From: Enterocloster clostridioformis
Lineage (GTDB): Bacteria; Bacillota; Clostridia; Lachnospirales; Lachnospiraceae
NCBI RefSeq assembly: GCF_020297485.1
Contig: NZ_JAIWZC010000001.1
Location: 4,278,001-4,342,000 of the forward strand
Length of the DNA: 64,000 nucleotides
Direction: 5' to 3'
The translations under genes were made by a program, and so were the position numbers. Shown piece by piece: positions 32,798 to 42,579 of the stretch (positions are counted from its first letter, which is position 1; each line of letters opens with the position of its first letter). The notes below the pieces were generated by a model, which saw only the letters and a list, made by a program, of their open reading frames with translations, made no database searches and had not been told where the DNA came from.

Positions 32798-33529
32798 ATG
32801 TTGCAAGGTATATTTAATTACGATAATCCGGTGTGGCGGTTCATAGGAAAGCTGGGAGACTTAATCATACTGAACATTTTGTGGATTGTCTGTTCCATCC
32901 CTGTGTTTACAGCCGGCGCCTCCGCCACTGCCGTCTACTATGTGACCTTAAAGCTGGTGCGGGATGAGGATGATTCCACCATACGGTCCTTTTTCCGGTC
33001 TTTTAAGAGCAACTTCAAACAGGCAACAGCCATCTGGCTTATCCTGCTGGCGGCGGGAATCGTGCTGGGCTTTGATTTCTGGTTCTTTGTGTCGGGACAG
33101 ATGCCTTTAAACGGCGCGGCTAAGACAGCCATGACCGCGGTCTCCGGCGGATTGCTTCTGATTTACCTGTTTATTATTACGTATGTGTTCCCGCTTCAGG
33201 CCAGGTTTTATAATCCGGTTAAGCGGACCCTGTTCAATGCATTTTTTATGTCCGTGCGCCATTTGTTCCAGACAATCGGGATACTGGCCACTGATTTGGG
33301 AATCGTGGCAGCCGCATACTTTGGATTGTTTTATTTCCCGCAGTTTGCCATGCTTTTATTCCTGTTTGGGATGCCTCTCATTGCCTTTGTGAACTCATAT
33401 TTCTTTACTGCTATTTTCGGAAAATATATGCCCAAAGAAGAAGAACAGAATCACACGGATGCCACCCCTCTGCTGGGTGAAGAGGATGAGGAGATGAAGG
33501 AAGCAATTCGGAATCTGAAGGGGAAATAA
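32798..33529 (+). CDS. YesL family (DUF624) membrane protein
   Basis: A 243-residue protein with five to six hydrophobic helices. The family hallmark NILWIVCSIPVFTAGASATA (residues 27-47) is present, followed by YVTLKLVRDEDDSTIRSFFR. YesL-like proteins are found beside carbohydrate uptake genes, but their role is not established; here the gene is alone. A charged C-terminal tail (residues 210-243) ends the protein. A terminator follows directly. Confidence 0.85.
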   Translation: MLQGIFNYDNPVWRFIGKLGDLIILNILWIVCSIPVFTAGASATAVYYVTLKLVRDEDDSTIRSFFRSFKSNFKQATAIWLILLAAGIVLGFDFWFFVSGQMPLNGAAKTAMTAVSGGLLLIYLFIITYVFPLQARFYNPVKRTLFNAFFMSVRHLFQTIGILATDLGIVAAAYFGLFYFPQFAMLLFLFGMPLIAFVNSYFFTAIFGKYMPKEEEQNHTDATPLLGEEDEEMKEAIRNLKGK

Positions 33530-33548
33530 TCTGATTATTACTATTAGT

Positions 33549-33580
33549 AAAACCGGCCGGAAAATTTCTGCCGGTTTTCT
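33549..33580 (+). terminator. Intrinsic terminator after the YesL-like gene
   Basis: AAAACCGGC (33549-33557) pairs with GCCGGTTTT (33570-33578), followed by CTGTATTTTTCT. Confidence 0.75.
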
Positions 33581-33601
33581 GTATTTTTCTGCAATTTCCA
33601 C

Positions 33602-33637
33602 TTGCAAATAAAGTGAAAGTATTGTATACAATATAAT
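33602..33637 (+). promoter_or_regulatory. Promoter region of ispE
   Basis: TTGCAA (33602-33607) with TATACA (33625-33630) at 17 bases; an alternative perfect TATAAT lies at 33632-33637. Confidence 0.55.
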
Positions 33638-33687
33638 GTATTATAAAAACAGAAATATGAACAATGTACATAGAGGGGAGTCCGCGT

Positions 33688-34596
33688 ATGATAAAACACT
33701 TACGCTTAAAAGCATATGGAAAGATTAACCTGGCTCTGGATGTGCTGGGCCGGAGGGAGGACGGCTATCATGAGGTGCGGATGATCATGCAGACCGTGGG
33801 GCTTCACGACCGGATTGACCTGTACGCCACCCAGGAGCCGGGCATCAGGATAGAGACCAACCTGTTTTATCTGCCGGATAATGAGCAGAACCTTGCCCAT
33901 AAAGCGGCCGGGCTGCTGATGGAGGAGTTCGGCATACGCCAGGGCCTGTCCATCCATCTGCGCAAGTTCATCCCCGTGTCAGCAGGCATGGCGGGAGGAA
34001 GTACGGACGCTGCCTCCGTTCTCTTTGGAGTCAATAAAATGTTCGGCCTGGGCCTGTCCACCGGGGAGCTGATGGAGCGAGGCGTGACCCTGGGAGCGGA
34101 CATCCCCTACTGCCTTATGCGGGGAACCGCCCTGTCTGAGGGAATTGGCGAGAAGCTGTCGCCCCTGCCTCCCATGCCCCAGTGCCAGGTGCTCATAGCC
34201 AAGCCGGGTATCAGCGTGTCCACCAAGGTGGTGTACGAGAGTCTGGACGCTATGAAGCTTATGCCTTCGGACCATCCCGACATAGACGGTATGATAGACG
34301 CCATCCGCAGCCAGAATCTGCGGGAGGTGGCAGGCCGGTTCGGGAATGTATTGGAGCTGGTGACCGGAGAGAAATATCCGGCCATTTCAAGGATTGAACA
34401 GGTCATGCGTGACTATGGGGCTCTGGGGGCAATGATGAGCGGAAGCGGTCCCACGGTATTCGGGCTTTTTGCCAATCCGAGGGCGGCGCAGGCAGCCTAC
34501 GAGGACCTGCGTTTCGGCAAGGCGTCGGAGCTGGCAAAACAGGTGTATCTGACCAATTTCTTTAATGTGAAAAGAAATGGGCAGGACAGAGTATAA
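33688..34596 (+). CDS. ispE: 4-diphosphocytidyl-2-C-methyl-D-erythritol kinase
   Basis: A 302-residue GHMP kinase that phosphorylates CDP-methylerythritol in the non-mevalonate isoprenoid pathway. The N-terminal AYGKINLALDVLGRREDGYHEV is the IspE hallmark; the ATP-binding motif PVSAGMAGGSTDAASVL is at about residues 92-108, and GAMMSGSGPTVFGLF near 250 is the third GHMP motif. The start is ATG 33688 after GAGGGGAG (33673-33680). A GntR regulator gene follows 24 bases later and may be co-transcribed. Confidence 0.95.
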   Translation: MIKHLRLKAYGKINLALDVLGRREDGYHEVRMIMQTVGLHDRIDLYATQEPGIRIETNLFYLPDNEQNLAHKAAGLLMEEFGIRQGLSIHLRKFIPVSAGMAGGSTDAASVLFGVNKMFGLGLSTGELMERGVTLGADIPYCLMRGTALSEGIGEKLSPLPPMPQCQVLIAKPGISVSTKVVYESLDAMKLMPSDHPDIDGMIDAIRSQNLREVAGRFGNVLELVTGEKYPAISRIEQVMRDYGALGAMMSGSGPTVFGLFANPRAAQAAYEDLRFGKASELAKQVYLTNFFNVKRNGQDRV

Positions 34597-34620
34597 TGCA
34601 GGAAAAGGGGGCATTTTAAA

Positions 34621-35328
34621 ATGGAAAATAATTTTAAGGTTAATATGAACGAGTATCTTCCGCTCCGGGATGTGGTGTTCAACACCCTGCGTCAGGCCAT
34701 ACTGAAGGGAGAGCTGGCTCCGGGGGAAAGGCTGATGGAAATTCAGCTGGCAGAAAAATTAGGCGTCAGCAGAACCCCGATCAGGGAAGCTATCCGCAAG
34801 CTGGAGCTGGAGGGCCTGGTGCTTATGATTCCCAGAAAGGGCGCTGAGGTGGCCAAGATATCTGAGAAGAGCCTGCGGGATGTTCTGGAGGTGCGCCGAT
34901 CCCTGGAAGAACTGGCCATTGAGCTGGCCTGCCAGCGGATGTCGGAGGACGACATGGCTGAACTGGAACGGGTGCAGGGCAACTTTAAAAATGCCATTGA
35001 CCGGGGAGAGGCCATGAGCATTGCCCAGTCGGATGAGCAGTATCATGACGTCATCTACCAGGGGACACGCAACGATAAGCTGGTGCAGATGTTAGGCAAC
35101 CTGCGTGAGCAGATGTACCGCTACCGCCTGGAATATATAAAGGACGAGGACAAAAGGCAGGTGCTTCTGGTGGAGCACGAGCACATTCTGAACGCCCTTA
35201 AGAACCGCAACATAGCCGAGGCAAAAAAGGCGGCCAGGGAACATATAGACAACCAGGAGATTACGGTTTCACGCAACATAAAGGAGCAGGAACAGGAGCC
35301 GGCCGCACCGGTGCGGGGGAGGAAATAA
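34621..35328 (+). CDS. GntR family regulator with FCD (FadR-type) domain
   Basis: A 235-residue regulator. The winged HTH covers residues 12-75 (RDVVFNTLRQAILKGELAPG, then AEKLGVSRTPIREAIRKLE). The C-terminal all-helical FCD domain has the expected metal/ligand-binding residues in DEQYHDVIYQ and VEHEHILNAL. The effector is unknown. It probably shares a transcript with ispE and its stop overlaps the next start by one base. Confidence 0.9.
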   Translation: MENNFKVNMNEYLPLRDVVFNTLRQAILKGELAPGERLMEIQLAEKLGVSRTPIREAIRKLELEGLVLMIPRKGAEVAKISEKSLRDVLEVRRSLEELAIELACQRMSEDDMAELERVQGNFKNAIDRGEAMSIAQSDEQYHDVIYQGTRNDKLVQMLGNLREQMYRYRLEYIKDEDKRQVLLVEHEHILNALKNRNIAEAKKAAREHIDNQEITVSRNIKEQEQEPAAPVRGRK

Positions 35329-35531
35329 TGGGGGAAGGAACCTTTAAGGAACGGTATCTGTCAGGGGAGATTCCCTTTGAGGAGATCGACCGGTATGTAA
35401 GCCGCTGGAATAACAGCGACGATCCCCGCACTCTGGCCCGGTATCTGGGACTGAATGCGGAGGAAGAGGATGTATGGATTGACGTGAGCGACGAGGCGCT
35501 TCAGGACATGCTGGACAGCCGGAAGAAATAG
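35328..35531 (+). CDS. Small acidic protein coupled to the GntR gene
   Basis: A 67-residue protein whose ATG shares a base with the GntR stop (TAATG), so it is translationally coupled. It is very acidic (EEEDVWIDVSDEALQDMLD) with one motif pair, EIPFEEIDRYVSRWNN. No family is recognised. The tight coupling argues that it is a genuine protein, perhaps acting with the regulator. Confidence 0.65.
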   Translation: MGEGTFKERYLSGEIPFEEIDRYVSRWNNSDDPRTLARYLGLNAEEEDVWIDVSDEALQDMLDSRKK

Positions 35532-35535
35532 AAGC

Positions 35536-36189
35536 TCAGCCCTTTTTTTGAAATAAATCCATGAGCCGGAACCGTACGTGAACCTCCGGCTTTTGCTGCG
35601 GCTGTTTTGTCCTGCCCAGGGGGGATAACAGAGCGTCATAGTCATCTTCCGCCAAAAGAGATGACAGGGTTTTTCTGGAGGAATCCGGCACCACTGCGTG
35701 GATGGCATCGGTGTAGCAGAGGGAGGGATAGAGCACGCACCACCAGTTGCGGCCTTTTCCGCTTCCGATGGTGATGCGGACCGCGTCATAGGTTCCGCAG
35801 GGAAATACCATGTCCCCGTAAGACTTGGTGGGAAAGTAATCCCTTGTTAATTCCAGTTTTACGGGATAGGACGCCCCCTGGTCTGCCAGCCAGTCCTGGG
35901 CCATGGCCTCGATGCTGGTTTTGTTGCCCTCTATCCACTGTTCAAGCTGTTCTTTGTCCGTGTCCTCGGGTACCTGGCTACGGATGTAGTCCAGGACCAG
36001 TCCCTTTACACCCAGCTTCAGATTCTGGTCTCTGGCGCTGTCGCTTTCCGCCAGGACGTGAAAACGGAGGATTTCAGGGGCAATGCGGGATGCCAGGGCC
36101 TCCTCGCCGGTGGTGCGGGATGCCATAAGAATGAGAAATGCAGTAAAAAAACAAAGTGCGGATATGCACAGGCTTATTTTGTATTTCAT
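35536..36189 (-). CDS. spoIIR: Stage II sporulation protein R
   Basis: A 217-residue secreted signalling protein. It is made in the forespore and triggers SpoIIGA to process pro-sigma E in the mother cell. It has an N-terminal membrane/signal segment (residues 5-24), then the family motif LRFHVLAESDSARDQNLKL and the conserved GKGRNWWCVLYPSLC near residue 150. RBS AAGGAGG precedes the start. It is direct evidence that the organism, or its recent ancestor, forms endospores. It lies convergent to the small acidic gene, with 4 bases between stops. Confidence 0.93.
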   Translation of the reverse strand: MKYKISLCISALCFFTAFLILMASRTTGEEALASRIAPEILRFHVLAESDSARDQNLKLGVKGLVLDYIRSQVPEDTDKEQLEQWIEGNKTSIEAMAQDWLADQGASYPVKLELTRDYFPTKSYGDMVFPCGTYDAVRITIGSGKGRNWWCVLYPSLCYTDAIHAVVPDSSRKTLSSLLAEDDYDALLSPLGRTKQPQQKPEVHVRFRLMDLFQKKG

Positions 36190-36234
36190 ATGATTTAAGA
36201 CCTCCTTGGCCGTTAATGCAGTTTTAATTTCTGT

Positions 36235-36262
36235 TTGTAATTATTGCCACATATGTTATACT
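36235..36262 (+). promoter_or_regulatory. Promoter of ddl
   Basis: TTGTAA (36235-36240), 16 bases, TATACT (36257-36262), 47 bases upstream of the start. Confidence 0.6.
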
Positions 36263-36309
36263 ATAAACGTAGAACAATCACTAAAATAAGTGAGTTTAAG
36301 GAGACTAGC

Positions 36310-37371
36310 ATGGGTAAACTTCAGGCTGCAGTCATATTTGGCGGCCAGTCATCAGAACATATTGTGTCCTGTATGTCGGCTGTCAATGTCATTGAGCATA
36401 TAGACAGGACGCGATACGATGTATTACTTGTAGGAATTACAGAAGACGGACACTGGATTAAGGCAAATTCGCCGGAAGATGTAAAAAACGGTACCTGGAG
36501 GGACGGAACTGTATCAGCCCTCCTGCTGCCGGACGCGACGAAGAAGTGCATCCTCCTCATGGACGGAAATTCGGTCCGCGAGGTCAGGGTGGATGTGGTG
36601 TTCCCGGTCCTTCACGGGCTCTACGGGGAGGACGGTACCATCCAAGGGCTTTTGGAACTGGCTAAGATACCTTATGTGGGCTGCGGGGTCCTTTCCTCCG
36701 CGGTGTCTATGGATAAACTGTACACCAAGATTATCGTGGATGACCTGGGAGTGCGCCAGGCAGCATACGAGGCAGTGTACAGGGAACAGCTTGCGCATAT
36801 GGAATCGGTGGTGGAACGGGTGGAGAAGCATTTTTCCTATCCCGTATTTATTAAACCGTCCAATGCAGGCTCCTCCAGGGGCGTGACAAAGGCGGATGAC
36901 CGCCAGGCCCTGGAAGCAGGACTTTTAGAGGCGGCCCGGCATGACCGTAAGATATTGGTAGAGGAAACCATCACGGGCAGAGAGATTGAGTGCGCCGTAT
37001 TCGGAGGCGGACTTAAGGAGGTAGTAGCATCCGGCGTAGGAGAGATACTGGCCGCCGCAGAGTTCTACGACTTTGAGGCCAAGTATTACAACGAAGAATC
37101 CAGGACAGTGACGGATCCGGAACTGCCGGCAGGAGCGGCAGAGAGGGTGCGCCAGTCCGCTGTGGACATATTCCGTGCAGTGGACGGCTATGGACTGGCC
37201 AGAGTGGATTTCTTTGTAAAGGATGACGGAGAAGTGGTATTTAATGAGATTAATACCATGCCCGGTTTTACCGCCATCAGTATGTACCCCATGCTGTGGG
37301 AAGCCAGAGGGATTACAAAGGACCAGCTGGTGGATATGCTGATGACCCATGGGATGGAACGATACACATAA
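36310..37371 (+). CDS. ddl: D-alanine--D-alanine ligase
   Basis: A 353-residue ATP-grasp enzyme that makes the D-Ala-D-Ala dipeptide for peptidoglycan. Motifs in order: AVIFGGQSSEHIVSCMSAVN, VVFPVLHGLYGEDGTIQGLL, SAVSMDKLYTKII, the ATP-grasp loop IKPSNAGSSRGVTKA, and the metal-binding FNEINTMPGFTAISMYP at the end. Start ATG 36310 follows AAGGAG. It has the normal chromosomal Ddl layout; whether it makes D-Ala-D-Ala or D-Ala-D-Ser cannot be told by eye. A DUF1934 gene follows 17 bases later. Confidence 0.93.
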   Translation: MGKLQAAVIFGGQSSEHIVSCMSAVNVIEHIDRTRYDVLLVGITEDGHWIKANSPEDVKNGTWRDGTVSALLLPDATKKCILLMDGNSVREVRVDVVFPVLHGLYGEDGTIQGLLELAKIPYVGCGVLSSAVSMDKLYTKIIVDDLGVRQAAYEAVYREQLAHMESVVERVEKHFSYPVFIKPSNAGSSRGVTKADDRQALEAGLLEAARHDRKILVEETITGREIECAVFGGGLKEVVASGVGEILAAAEFYDFEAKYYNEESRTVTDPELPAGAAERVRQSAVDIFRAVDGYGLARVDFFVKDDGEVVFNEINTMPGFTAISMYPMLWEARGITKDQLVDMLMTHGMERYT

Positions 37372-37388
37372 GGGAAAGAGGAAGGAAT

Positions 37389-37814
37389 ATGACAAAAGAC
37401 GTGCTGATTACAATCAGTGGCATCCAGATGATAGACGAAGAGGACTCCGATGTGGAGATGATAGTAAGGGGAGATTATTATCAGAAGAATGGAAAGCATT
37501 ACATCCTCTACGAAGAGATGATGGAAGGCTTTACAGGTAAAGTCAAGAACGTAATCAAAATATCCCCTTCCGGAATGGACATAATTAAAAAGGGAATCGC
37601 CAACACCCACATGCAGTTTGAGAAGAACAAGAAGAATCTTTCATGCTACACCACTCCCCTGGGCGATATGGTGGTAGGCATACAGGCCAGCCGGATTAAA
37701 ATAAATGAAGAACCGGACAGTCTTTTGGTGAATGTGGATTATTCCCTGGATATCAATTATGAACATCTGTCTGATTGCAGCATCCGCCTGGATGTCCAGT
37801 CCTGTCCGCAGTGA
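37389..37814 (+). CDS. DUF1934 (YwiB-like) beta-barrel protein
   Basis: A 141-residue protein with the DUF1934 pattern: DVLITISGIQMIDEEDSDVE, GKHYILYEEMMEG, then KVIKISPSGMDIIKKG-like strands and the tail VNVDYSLDINYEHLSDCSI. The fold is a lipocalin-like barrel; function is unknown. It shares a transcript with ddl and is closed by a bidirectional terminator. Confidence 0.85.
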   Translation: MTKDVLITISGIQMIDEEDSDVEMIVRGDYYQKNGKHYILYEEMMEGFTGKVKNVIKISPSGMDIIKKGIANTHMQFEKNKKNLSCYTTPLGDMVVGIQASRIKINEEPDSLLVNVDYSLDINYEHLSDCSIRLDVQSCPQ

Positions 37815-37864
37815 CAGAGAGCAGTAAAAGAAACTGTAGAAGGATATTGTAAAAGAGTATAAAA

Positions 37865-37893
37865 AAGAAGCGGCGTGACTGCCGCTTCTTTTT
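37865..37893. terminator. Bidirectional intrinsic terminator
   Basis: AAGAAGCGGC (37865-37874) pairs with GCCGCTTCTT (37881-37890), with T-runs on both strands. It serves the ddl operon and the convergent membrane protein gene. Confidence 0.85.
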
Positions 37894-38353
37894 ATTTCTT
37901 ATCTTTCTTATCCTTTTTAAATCTTGCGAAGAATCCCTTCTTCTTTGGCGGAGTCGGAATCGCGCCGCCTCTCACGCTTTTGATCTCAGTTATGTAGATA
38001 CCGCTGATGACAACCTTGGCCTCGGTTTTCACCGGAAGGGAGTCAAATACGCGTCCGTCTGCAATGAGGGTCATGACCTTGGGGCCAATCTTGGCTTTGA
38101 CCACAGGGACCTTTGCCCAGCGCATATATTTGGGCGTCTGGTCAGTCACTGCTTTGGGAAGCCCGGCCTGGGTAATCTTCATCTTTTTCTTGTCAATGAC
38201 AAGGATGGATGCGGTCTGGGCGGCTGCATCTAACAACTGCTGCTGTTCCACCTGGCGCTTCTGGAGCTTATTTCCCAGAAAGTAGAGAACAACCAGGGCA
38301 ACAAGAGCAATGACCAGAATGACAATCAGTACATTTAAAATAGTCTGAGCCAT
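37892..38353 (-). CDS. Small membrane-anchored protein with basic tail
   Basis: A 153-residue protein: one N-terminal transmembrane helix (residues 5-27), a coiled linker (KLQKRQVEQQQLLDAA), a compact domain (including SILVIDKKKMKITQAGLPK and KVMTLIADGRVFDSLPV) and a strongly basic tail of Lys/Phe. The start is taken at the complement of 38351-38353, since GGAGGT (38362-38367) is correctly spaced; a possible ATG 15 bases upstream overlaps that site. No family is recognised with confidence. Confidence 0.7.
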   Translation of the reverse strand: MAQTILNVLIVILVIALVALVVLYFLGNKLQKRQVEQQQLLDAAAQTASILVIDKKKMKITQAGLPKAVTDQTPKYMRWAKVPVVKAKIGPKVMTLIADGRVFDSLPVKTEAKVVISGIYITEIKSVRGGAIPTPPKKKGFFARFKKDKKDKK

Positions 38354-38472
38354 GGGGTTTACCTCCAACCTATGTAATTATAGTACCATTCCCCCCGTTA
38401 AACAATCTACAACCCCAGGGGACATTCTATAATAGTATATCATTTCAGGCGGTAAATTGCAAGTAAAAATCC

Positions 38473-38501
38473 TTGACACCTTGACAGGTCTGTGTTATTA
38501 T
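38473..38501 (+). promoter_or_regulatory. Promoter of rpoBC
   Basis: TTGACA (38473-38478), exactly 17 bases, TATTAT (38496-38501). A second TTGACA at 38481-38486 is too close to the -10 to act with it. Confidence 0.8.
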
Positions 38502-38507
38502 GGAGTG

Positions 38508-38678
38508 TGCACTATTGTGGCGACGTGGGCTTTTTGCGCCCTCATGTACGGTTTTACGTGGTATGGCGCCCAATTACAGAGAACGACAGTGATATTTTGC
38601 TGCATCTGGCGTCCGGTTCGGCGTCAGATTGAGATGGAAATATTGCGAACCAAATTAGAAAACAGGGGTGAAACGTCA
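38508..38678 (+). other. Structured 5' leader of rpoBC
   Basis: About 170 bases separate the predicted transcription start from rpoB. They include GGGC-TTTTT-GCGCCC (38527-38542), and CTGGCGTC pairing with GGCGTCAG (about 38606-38627) around a CGGTTC loop. No ribosomal-protein gene precedes rpoB here, so this leader may carry control of its own; its class is not recognised. Confidence 0.5.
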
Positions 38679-41600
38679 ATGGAGAAAAGCAGAATACGTC
38701 CGGTACCGGCCGGGAAAAGCGTAAGAATGAGCTATTCAAGACAGAAAGAAGTTCTTGAAATGCCTAACTTGATTGAGATTCAAAAAGACTCCTACCAGTG
38801 GTTCTTAAAAGAAGGACTGAAGGAGGCATTTGATGATATCTCTCCCATAGCGGACTTTGCAGGCCATTTGAGTCTGGAATTCGTTGACTTTACATTGTGT
38901 AAGGATGATATAAAGTATACCATCGAAGAGTGTAAAGAACGGGACGCAACTTACGCTGCACCACTTAAGGTAAAGGTAAGACTGTACAATAAAGATAAAG
39001 ATGAAATGAATGAACACGAGATTTTCATGGGCGACCTGCCCCTGATGACAGATACCGGTTCCTTTGTGATTAACGGTGCTGAGCGTGTTATTGTCAGCCA
39101 GCTGGTACGTTCCCCTGGTATCTACTACGGTATTGGCCATGATAAAGTGGGTAAGGAACTGTATACCTGTACTGTCATCCCCAACCGTGGCGCATGGCTG
39201 GAGTACGAGACAGACTCCAATGACGTATTCTATGTACGTGTAGACAGGACCCGTAAGGTACCTGTAACTGTATTGATTCGCGCCCTGGGATTCGGAACCA
39301 ATGCGGAAATCCTGGAACTCTTCGGCGAGGAGCCAAAGCTCTTGGCCAGCTTCGGAAAGGACACCTCCGATAATTATCAGGATGGCCTTCTGGAATTATA
39401 TAAGAAGATTCGTCCCGGCGAGCCGTTATCTGTTGACAGTGCAGAAAGTCTCCTTAACAGCATGTTCTTTGACCCCAGAAGATATGACCTTGCAAAAGTC
39501 GGCAGATATAAATTTAATAAGAAACTGTCCTTTAAGTACCGTCTTAACGGACAGGTACTGGCAGAGGACGTGGTGGACACCGCCACAGGCGAGATTCTGG
39601 CAGAGGCAGGCACCAAGCTTGACAAGGAATCTGCCATGAAGATTCAGAACGCGGCTGTTCCCTTTGTATGGGTGGACGGTCCCGACAGGAAGCAGAAGGT
39701 TCTCTCCAACATGATGGTGGAGCTTTCAGCCCATGTGCCCTTTGCCCCGGAGGAAGTGGGCGTTACGGAGTTAGTATATTACCCGGCCCTGGCTTCTATT
39801 CTGGAAGAAGCTGGCACCGACGGGGAGGCTCTTAAGGAGGCTGTCCGCAGGAACATCCACGACCTGATTCCAAAGCACATTACAAAGGAAGATATCCTTG
39901 CTTCCATTAACTATAATATGCATCTGGAGGAGCAGGTGGGCAACGCAGATGACATCGATCATCTGGGCAACCGCCGTATCCGCGCCGTAGGCGAACTTCT
40001 TCAGAACCAGTACCGCATCGGTCTGTCACGTATGGAGCGTGTGGTAAGGGAGCGTATGACCACCCAGGATATGGATGGCATTACGCCCCAGTCCTTAATC
40101 AACATCAAGCCCGTGACTGCGGCTGTGAAGGAGTTCTTCGGAAGCTCCCAGCTGTCCCAGTTCATGGACCAGAATAACCCGCTGGCAGAGCTGACCCATA
40201 AGCGCCGTCTCTCCGCCCTGGGCCCTGGCGGTCTGTCCAGGGACCGTGCCGGATTCGAGGTGCGGGATGTACACTACACCCATTACGGACGTATGTGCCC
40301 CATCGAGACGCCTGAAGGTCCTAACATCGGTCTGATCAACTCCCTGGCAACCTATGCGAGGGTAAACCAGTATGGTTTTATCGAGGCTCCCTACCGCGTG
40401 GTGGATAAGACCACGGACCCGGCGAACCCAAGGGTAACGGATGAAGTGGTGTACCTGACCGCTGACGAGGAAGATAACTTCGTTGTGGCACAGGCAAACG
40501 AGGCCCTGGATGAGGAAGGCCATTTCATACACAACAACGTATCCGGACGTTTCCGTACAGAGACATCCGAGTTCCAGAAAAAGACCATTGACCTGATGGA
40601 CGTATCCCCTAAGATGGTATTCTCCGTTGCTACGGCCATGATTCCTTTCCTGGAGAACGACGATGCCAACCGCGCCCTGATGGGTTCCAACATGCAGCGT
40701 CAGGCAGTGCCCCTTCTGACCACAGAAGCCCCTGCCGTGGGTACGGGTATCGAGGCAAAGGCGGCTGTTGACTCTGGCGTGTGTGTGGTAGCTAAGAACG
40801 CAGGTGTGGTAGAGCGCTCTGCTTCTAATGAAATCATCATCCGCAGGGACAGTGACGGCAACCGCGATGTGTACCACCTGACCAAATTTAAGAGAAGCAA
40901 CCAGAGCAACTGTTACAACCAGAAGCCAATCGTATATAAGAATGACCATGTGGAAGCCGGCGAGGTAATTGCGGACGGCCCGTCCACCTCCAACGGTGAG
41001 ATTGCCCTTGGAAAGAACCCGCTTATCGGATTCATGACATGGGAGGGCTACAACTACGAGGATGCGGTCCTGTTATCCGAGCGCCTGGTTCAGGAAGATG
41101 TCTATACCTCCGTCCACATTGAGGAGTATGAGGCGGAAGCCCGCGATACCAAGCTGGGACCGGAAGAGATTACCCGCGATGTGCCGGGCGTGGGCGAGGA
41201 TGCCCTGAAAGACCTGGATGAGCGCGGTATTATCCGTATCGGCGCGGAGGTCCGCGCGGGAGATATTCTGGTGGGCAAGGTTACGCCTAAGGGCGAGACC
41301 GAGCTGACCGCGGAGGAGCGTCTGCTGCGCGCCATCTTCGGCGAGAAGGCCAGGGAAGTCCGCGACACCTCCCTTAAAGTGCCTCACGGCGCATACGGCA
41401 TCATCGTGGATGCCAAGGTATTTACCAGGGAGAACGGAGACGAGCTGTCGCCGGGCGTGAACCAGACAGTCCGCATCTACATTGCCCAGAAGCGTAAGAT
41501 TTCAGTGGGCGATAAGATGGCAGGACGTCACGGCAACAAGGGTGTTGTTTCCCGCGTGCTTCCTGTTGAAGATATGCCTTTCCTGCCAAACGGACGTCCT

Positions 41601-42563
41601 CTTGACATCGTGCTTAACCCTCTGGGCGTGCCTTCCCGTATGAACATCGGACAGGTGTTGGAGATTCACTTAAGCCTTGCGGCCAAGGCCCTGGGCTTCA
41701 ACGTATCCACCCCGATTTTCGACGGCGCAAACGAGAACGACATCATGGATACCCTGGAAGTGGCCAACGATTATGTGAACACGTCCTGGGATGAATTTAA
41801 AGCTAAATATGAAGACCTGCTGAAGCCTTCTGTCATCGACTACCTGGGCGCTCACTTAGAGCACAGGGAGCTTTGGAAGGGTGTGCCCATCAGCCGTGAC
41901 GGCAAGGTCCGCCTGAGAGACGGACGTACCGGCGAATATTTCGACGGCGCTGTTACCATCGGACACATGCACTACCTGAAGCTGCACCATCTGGTTGACG
42001 ATAAGATCCATGCGCGTTCAACCGGCCCTTACTCTCTGGTTACACAGCAGCCTCTGGGCGGTAAGGCCCAGTTCGGCGGACAGCGTTTCGGAGAGATGGA
42101 GGTTTGGGCACTGGAGGCATATGGCGCTTCCTATACTCTGCAGGAAATCATGACCGTTAAGTCCGACGACGTTGTGGGCCGTGTAAAGACCTACGAAGCC
42201 ATCATCAAGGGAGAGAATATCCCTGAGCCGGGCGTACCGGAGTCCTTTAAGGTGCTCCTTAAGGAGATGCAGTCCCTTGGCCTGGATGTACAGGTACTGA
42301 GGGATGACGGCACCGAGGTCGAGATGAATGAGAATATCGATTACGGTGATACAGAGCTGCGCGCCATGTTAGAGGGGGAGCGCCGCTTCGAGGAGAAGGA
42401 ATCCTATGCGCAGTTTGGCTATCAGGAGCAGGAATTCAAGGATAGCGAGCTGGTAGCTGTGGAAGAGGAAGAAGATGTAAGCGCCGATGATTACACCGAA
42501 GAGGCCGATGACGAGGATGATTTATTCCTGGATGAAGCTGCTGACGGTGAAGACGAAGAATAG
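38679..42563 (+). CDS. rpoB: RNA polymerase beta subunit
   Basis: A 1294-residue catalytic subunit of RNA polymerase. The start is ATG 38679, with AGGGGTGA at 38664-38671; the in-frame extension upstream is the leader. All signature regions are present: the rifampicin pocket [18 protein letters not shown]...[12 protein letters not shown] (near residue 490-520, wild-type at the usual resistance positions), [20 protein letters not shown] and [20 protein letters not shown]. The C-terminus has a long acidic tail (about 45 residues of Glu/Asp). rpoC starts 16 bases later. Confidence 0.98.
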   Translation: MEKSRIRPVPAGKSVRMSYSRQKEVLEMPNLIEIQKDSYQWFLKEGLKEAFDDISPIADFAGHLSLEFVDFTLCKDDIKYTIEECKERDATYAAPLKVKVRLYNKDKDEMNEHEIFMGDLPLMTDTGSFVINGAERVIVSQLVRSPGIYYGIGHDKVGKELYTCTVIPNRGAWLEYETDSNDVFYVRVDRTRKVPVTVLIRALGFGTNAEILELFGEEPKLLASFGKDTSDNYQDGLLELYKKIRPGEPLSVDSAESLLNSMFFDPRRYDLAKVGRYKFNKKLSFKYRLNGQVLAEDVVDTATGEILAEAGTKLDKESAMKIQNAAVPFVWVDGPDRKQKVLSNMMVELSAHVPFAPEEVGVTELVYYPALASILEEAGTDGEALKEAVRRNIHDLIPKHITKEDILASINYNMHLEEQVGNADDIDHLGNRRIRAVGELLQNQYRIGLSRMERVVRERMTTQDMDGITPQSLINIKPVTAAVKEFFGSSQLSQFMDQNNPLAELTHKRRLSALGPGGLSRDRAGFEVRDVHYTHYGRMCPIETPEGPNIGLINSLATYARVNQYGFIEAPYRVVDKTTDPANPRVTDEVVYLTADEEDNFVVAQANEALDEEGHFIHNNVSGRFRTETSEFQKKTIDLMDVSPKMVFSVATAMIPFLENDDANRALMGSNMQRQAVPLLTTEAPAVGTGIEAKAAVDSGVCVVAKNAGVVERSASNEIIIRRDSDGNRDVYHLTKFKRSNQSNCYNQKPIVYKNDHVEAGEVIADGPSTSNGEIALGKNPLIGFMTWEGYNYEDAVLLSERLVQEDVYTSVHIEEYEAEARDTKLGPEEITRDVPGVGEDALKDLDERGIIRIGAEVRAGDILVGKVTPKGETELTAEERLLRAIFGEKAREVRDTSLKVPHGAYGIIVDAKVFTRENGDELSPGVNQTVRIYIAQKRKISVGDKMAGRHGNKGVVSRVLPVEDMPFLPNGRPLDIVLNPLGVPSRMNIGQVLEIHLSLAAKALGFNVSTPIFDGANENDIMDTLEVANDYVNTSWDEFKAKYEDLLKPSVIDYLGAHLEHRELWKGVPISRDGKVRLRDGRTGEYFDGAVTIGHMHYLKLHHLVDDKIHARSTGPYSLVTQQPLGGKAQFGGQRFGEMEVWALEAYGASYTLQEIMTVKSDDVVGRVKTYEAIIKGENIPEPGVPESFKVLLKEMQSLGLDVQVLRDDGTEVEMNENIDYGDTELRAMLEGERRFEEKESYAQFGYQEQEFKDSELVAVEEEEDVSADDYTEEADDEDDLFLDEAADGEDEE

Positions 42564-42579
42564 AAGGGAGTAAATGCTC

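Noticed and set aside
38457..38678. 74-residue N-terminal extension of RpoB
   Set aside because: The extension covers the promoter and leader; the AGGGGTGA site and family start fix translation at 38679.
40095..40949. Long antisense frames opposite rpoB, rpoC, fusA and tuf
   Set aside because: They mirror highly biased codon use on the coding strand; none has a ribosome binding site or recognisable domain.
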